From: Isoperla grammatica
Taxonomy: Eukaryota; Arthropoda; Insecta; Plecoptera; Perlodidae
DNA length: 64,000 bases
Reading direction: 5' to 3'
Assembly (NCBI GenBank): GCA_945910005.1
Contig: OX246746.1
Coordinates: 15,710,022-15,774,021, forward strand
Position 1 is the stretch's first letter. Each line of letters begins with the position of its first letter. The translations under genes and the position numbers were made by a program. The notes under the pieces were generated by a model. That model was not told the origin of the DNA and ran no database searches. It worked only from the letters and a program-made list of their open reading frames with translations. Below, piece by piece: positions 1-64,000 of this stretch.

Positions 1-64000
<64,000 letters not shown>

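Overview
The window is animal nuclear DNA, most likely from an insect. It is AT-rich, with GT-AG introns, non-LTR retrotransposons, MITEs, tRNA-derived SINE-like pieces and microsatellites. Apart from one retrotransposon protein on the + strand, almost all coding sequence belongs to one giant muscle gene on the - strand. It runs from beyond the right edge to beyond the left edge. Alternating immunoglobulin (Ig) and fibronectin type III (Fn3) domains in an Fn3-Fn3-Ig order, plus an N-terminal Pro-Glu-Val-Lys (PEVK) spring made of many tiny exons, identify it as projectin, the insect twitchin/titin-like protein (Drosophila bent, bt). The start codon, first Ig domains, last core modules and kinase lie outside the window. 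I cannot name the species; the long repeat-rich introns would suit a large-genome, perhaps hemimetabolous, insect.

Layout in transcription order (right to left). 63.8-64.0 kb: end of an Ig domain. 63.4-45.8 kb: PEVK region with about 45 exons, nearly all 24-117 nt and all phase 0-0, so exons can be skipped freely. It includes a tandem array of near-identical 63-nt exons (57.0-60.2 kb), a zone of alternating 'FGLKPV' and 'RRxS' exons (47.8-55.2 kb) and a classic PPK-rich exon (47.8 kb). 46.5-32 kb: linker exons, an Ig domain, three homologous 'RRxSL..LI.DWP.L' exons that may be alternatives, then further Ig domains. 32-28.9 kb: the remaining Ig domains of the six-Ig block. 30.0 kb to the left edge: the Fn3-Fn3-Ig core, nine complete modules and part of a tenth. 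Two exons here are very large (2,067 and 1,625 nt); the others mostly hold one domain or half a domain, with phase-1 boundaries at domain junctions.

Introns hold the mobile DNA: an intact single-ORF LINE with endonuclease, reverse transcriptase and RNase H flanked by a 12-bp target-site duplication (6.5-10.4 kb), a 5'-truncated LINE (3.0-4.3 kb), a truncated LINE tail (28.6 kb), two related hairpin elements with 15-16-bp duplications (19.5 and 27.8 kb), two TTAA-flanked MITEs (1.3 and 13.7 kb), a hAT-like element (38.8 kb) and a 460-bp (AAAT)n-type microsatellite.

The most unusual features are three separate tandem arrays that each begin at an exon's 5' splice site and copy that splice site into the following intron. 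The clearest is an exact 101-bp unit repeated 20 times beside the 13,308-13,607 exon. Also notable are a long series of basophilic RRxS/T motifs placed one per exon in the spring and linkers, and decayed exons inside the arrays. These point to active birth and death of exons in a muscle spring gene.
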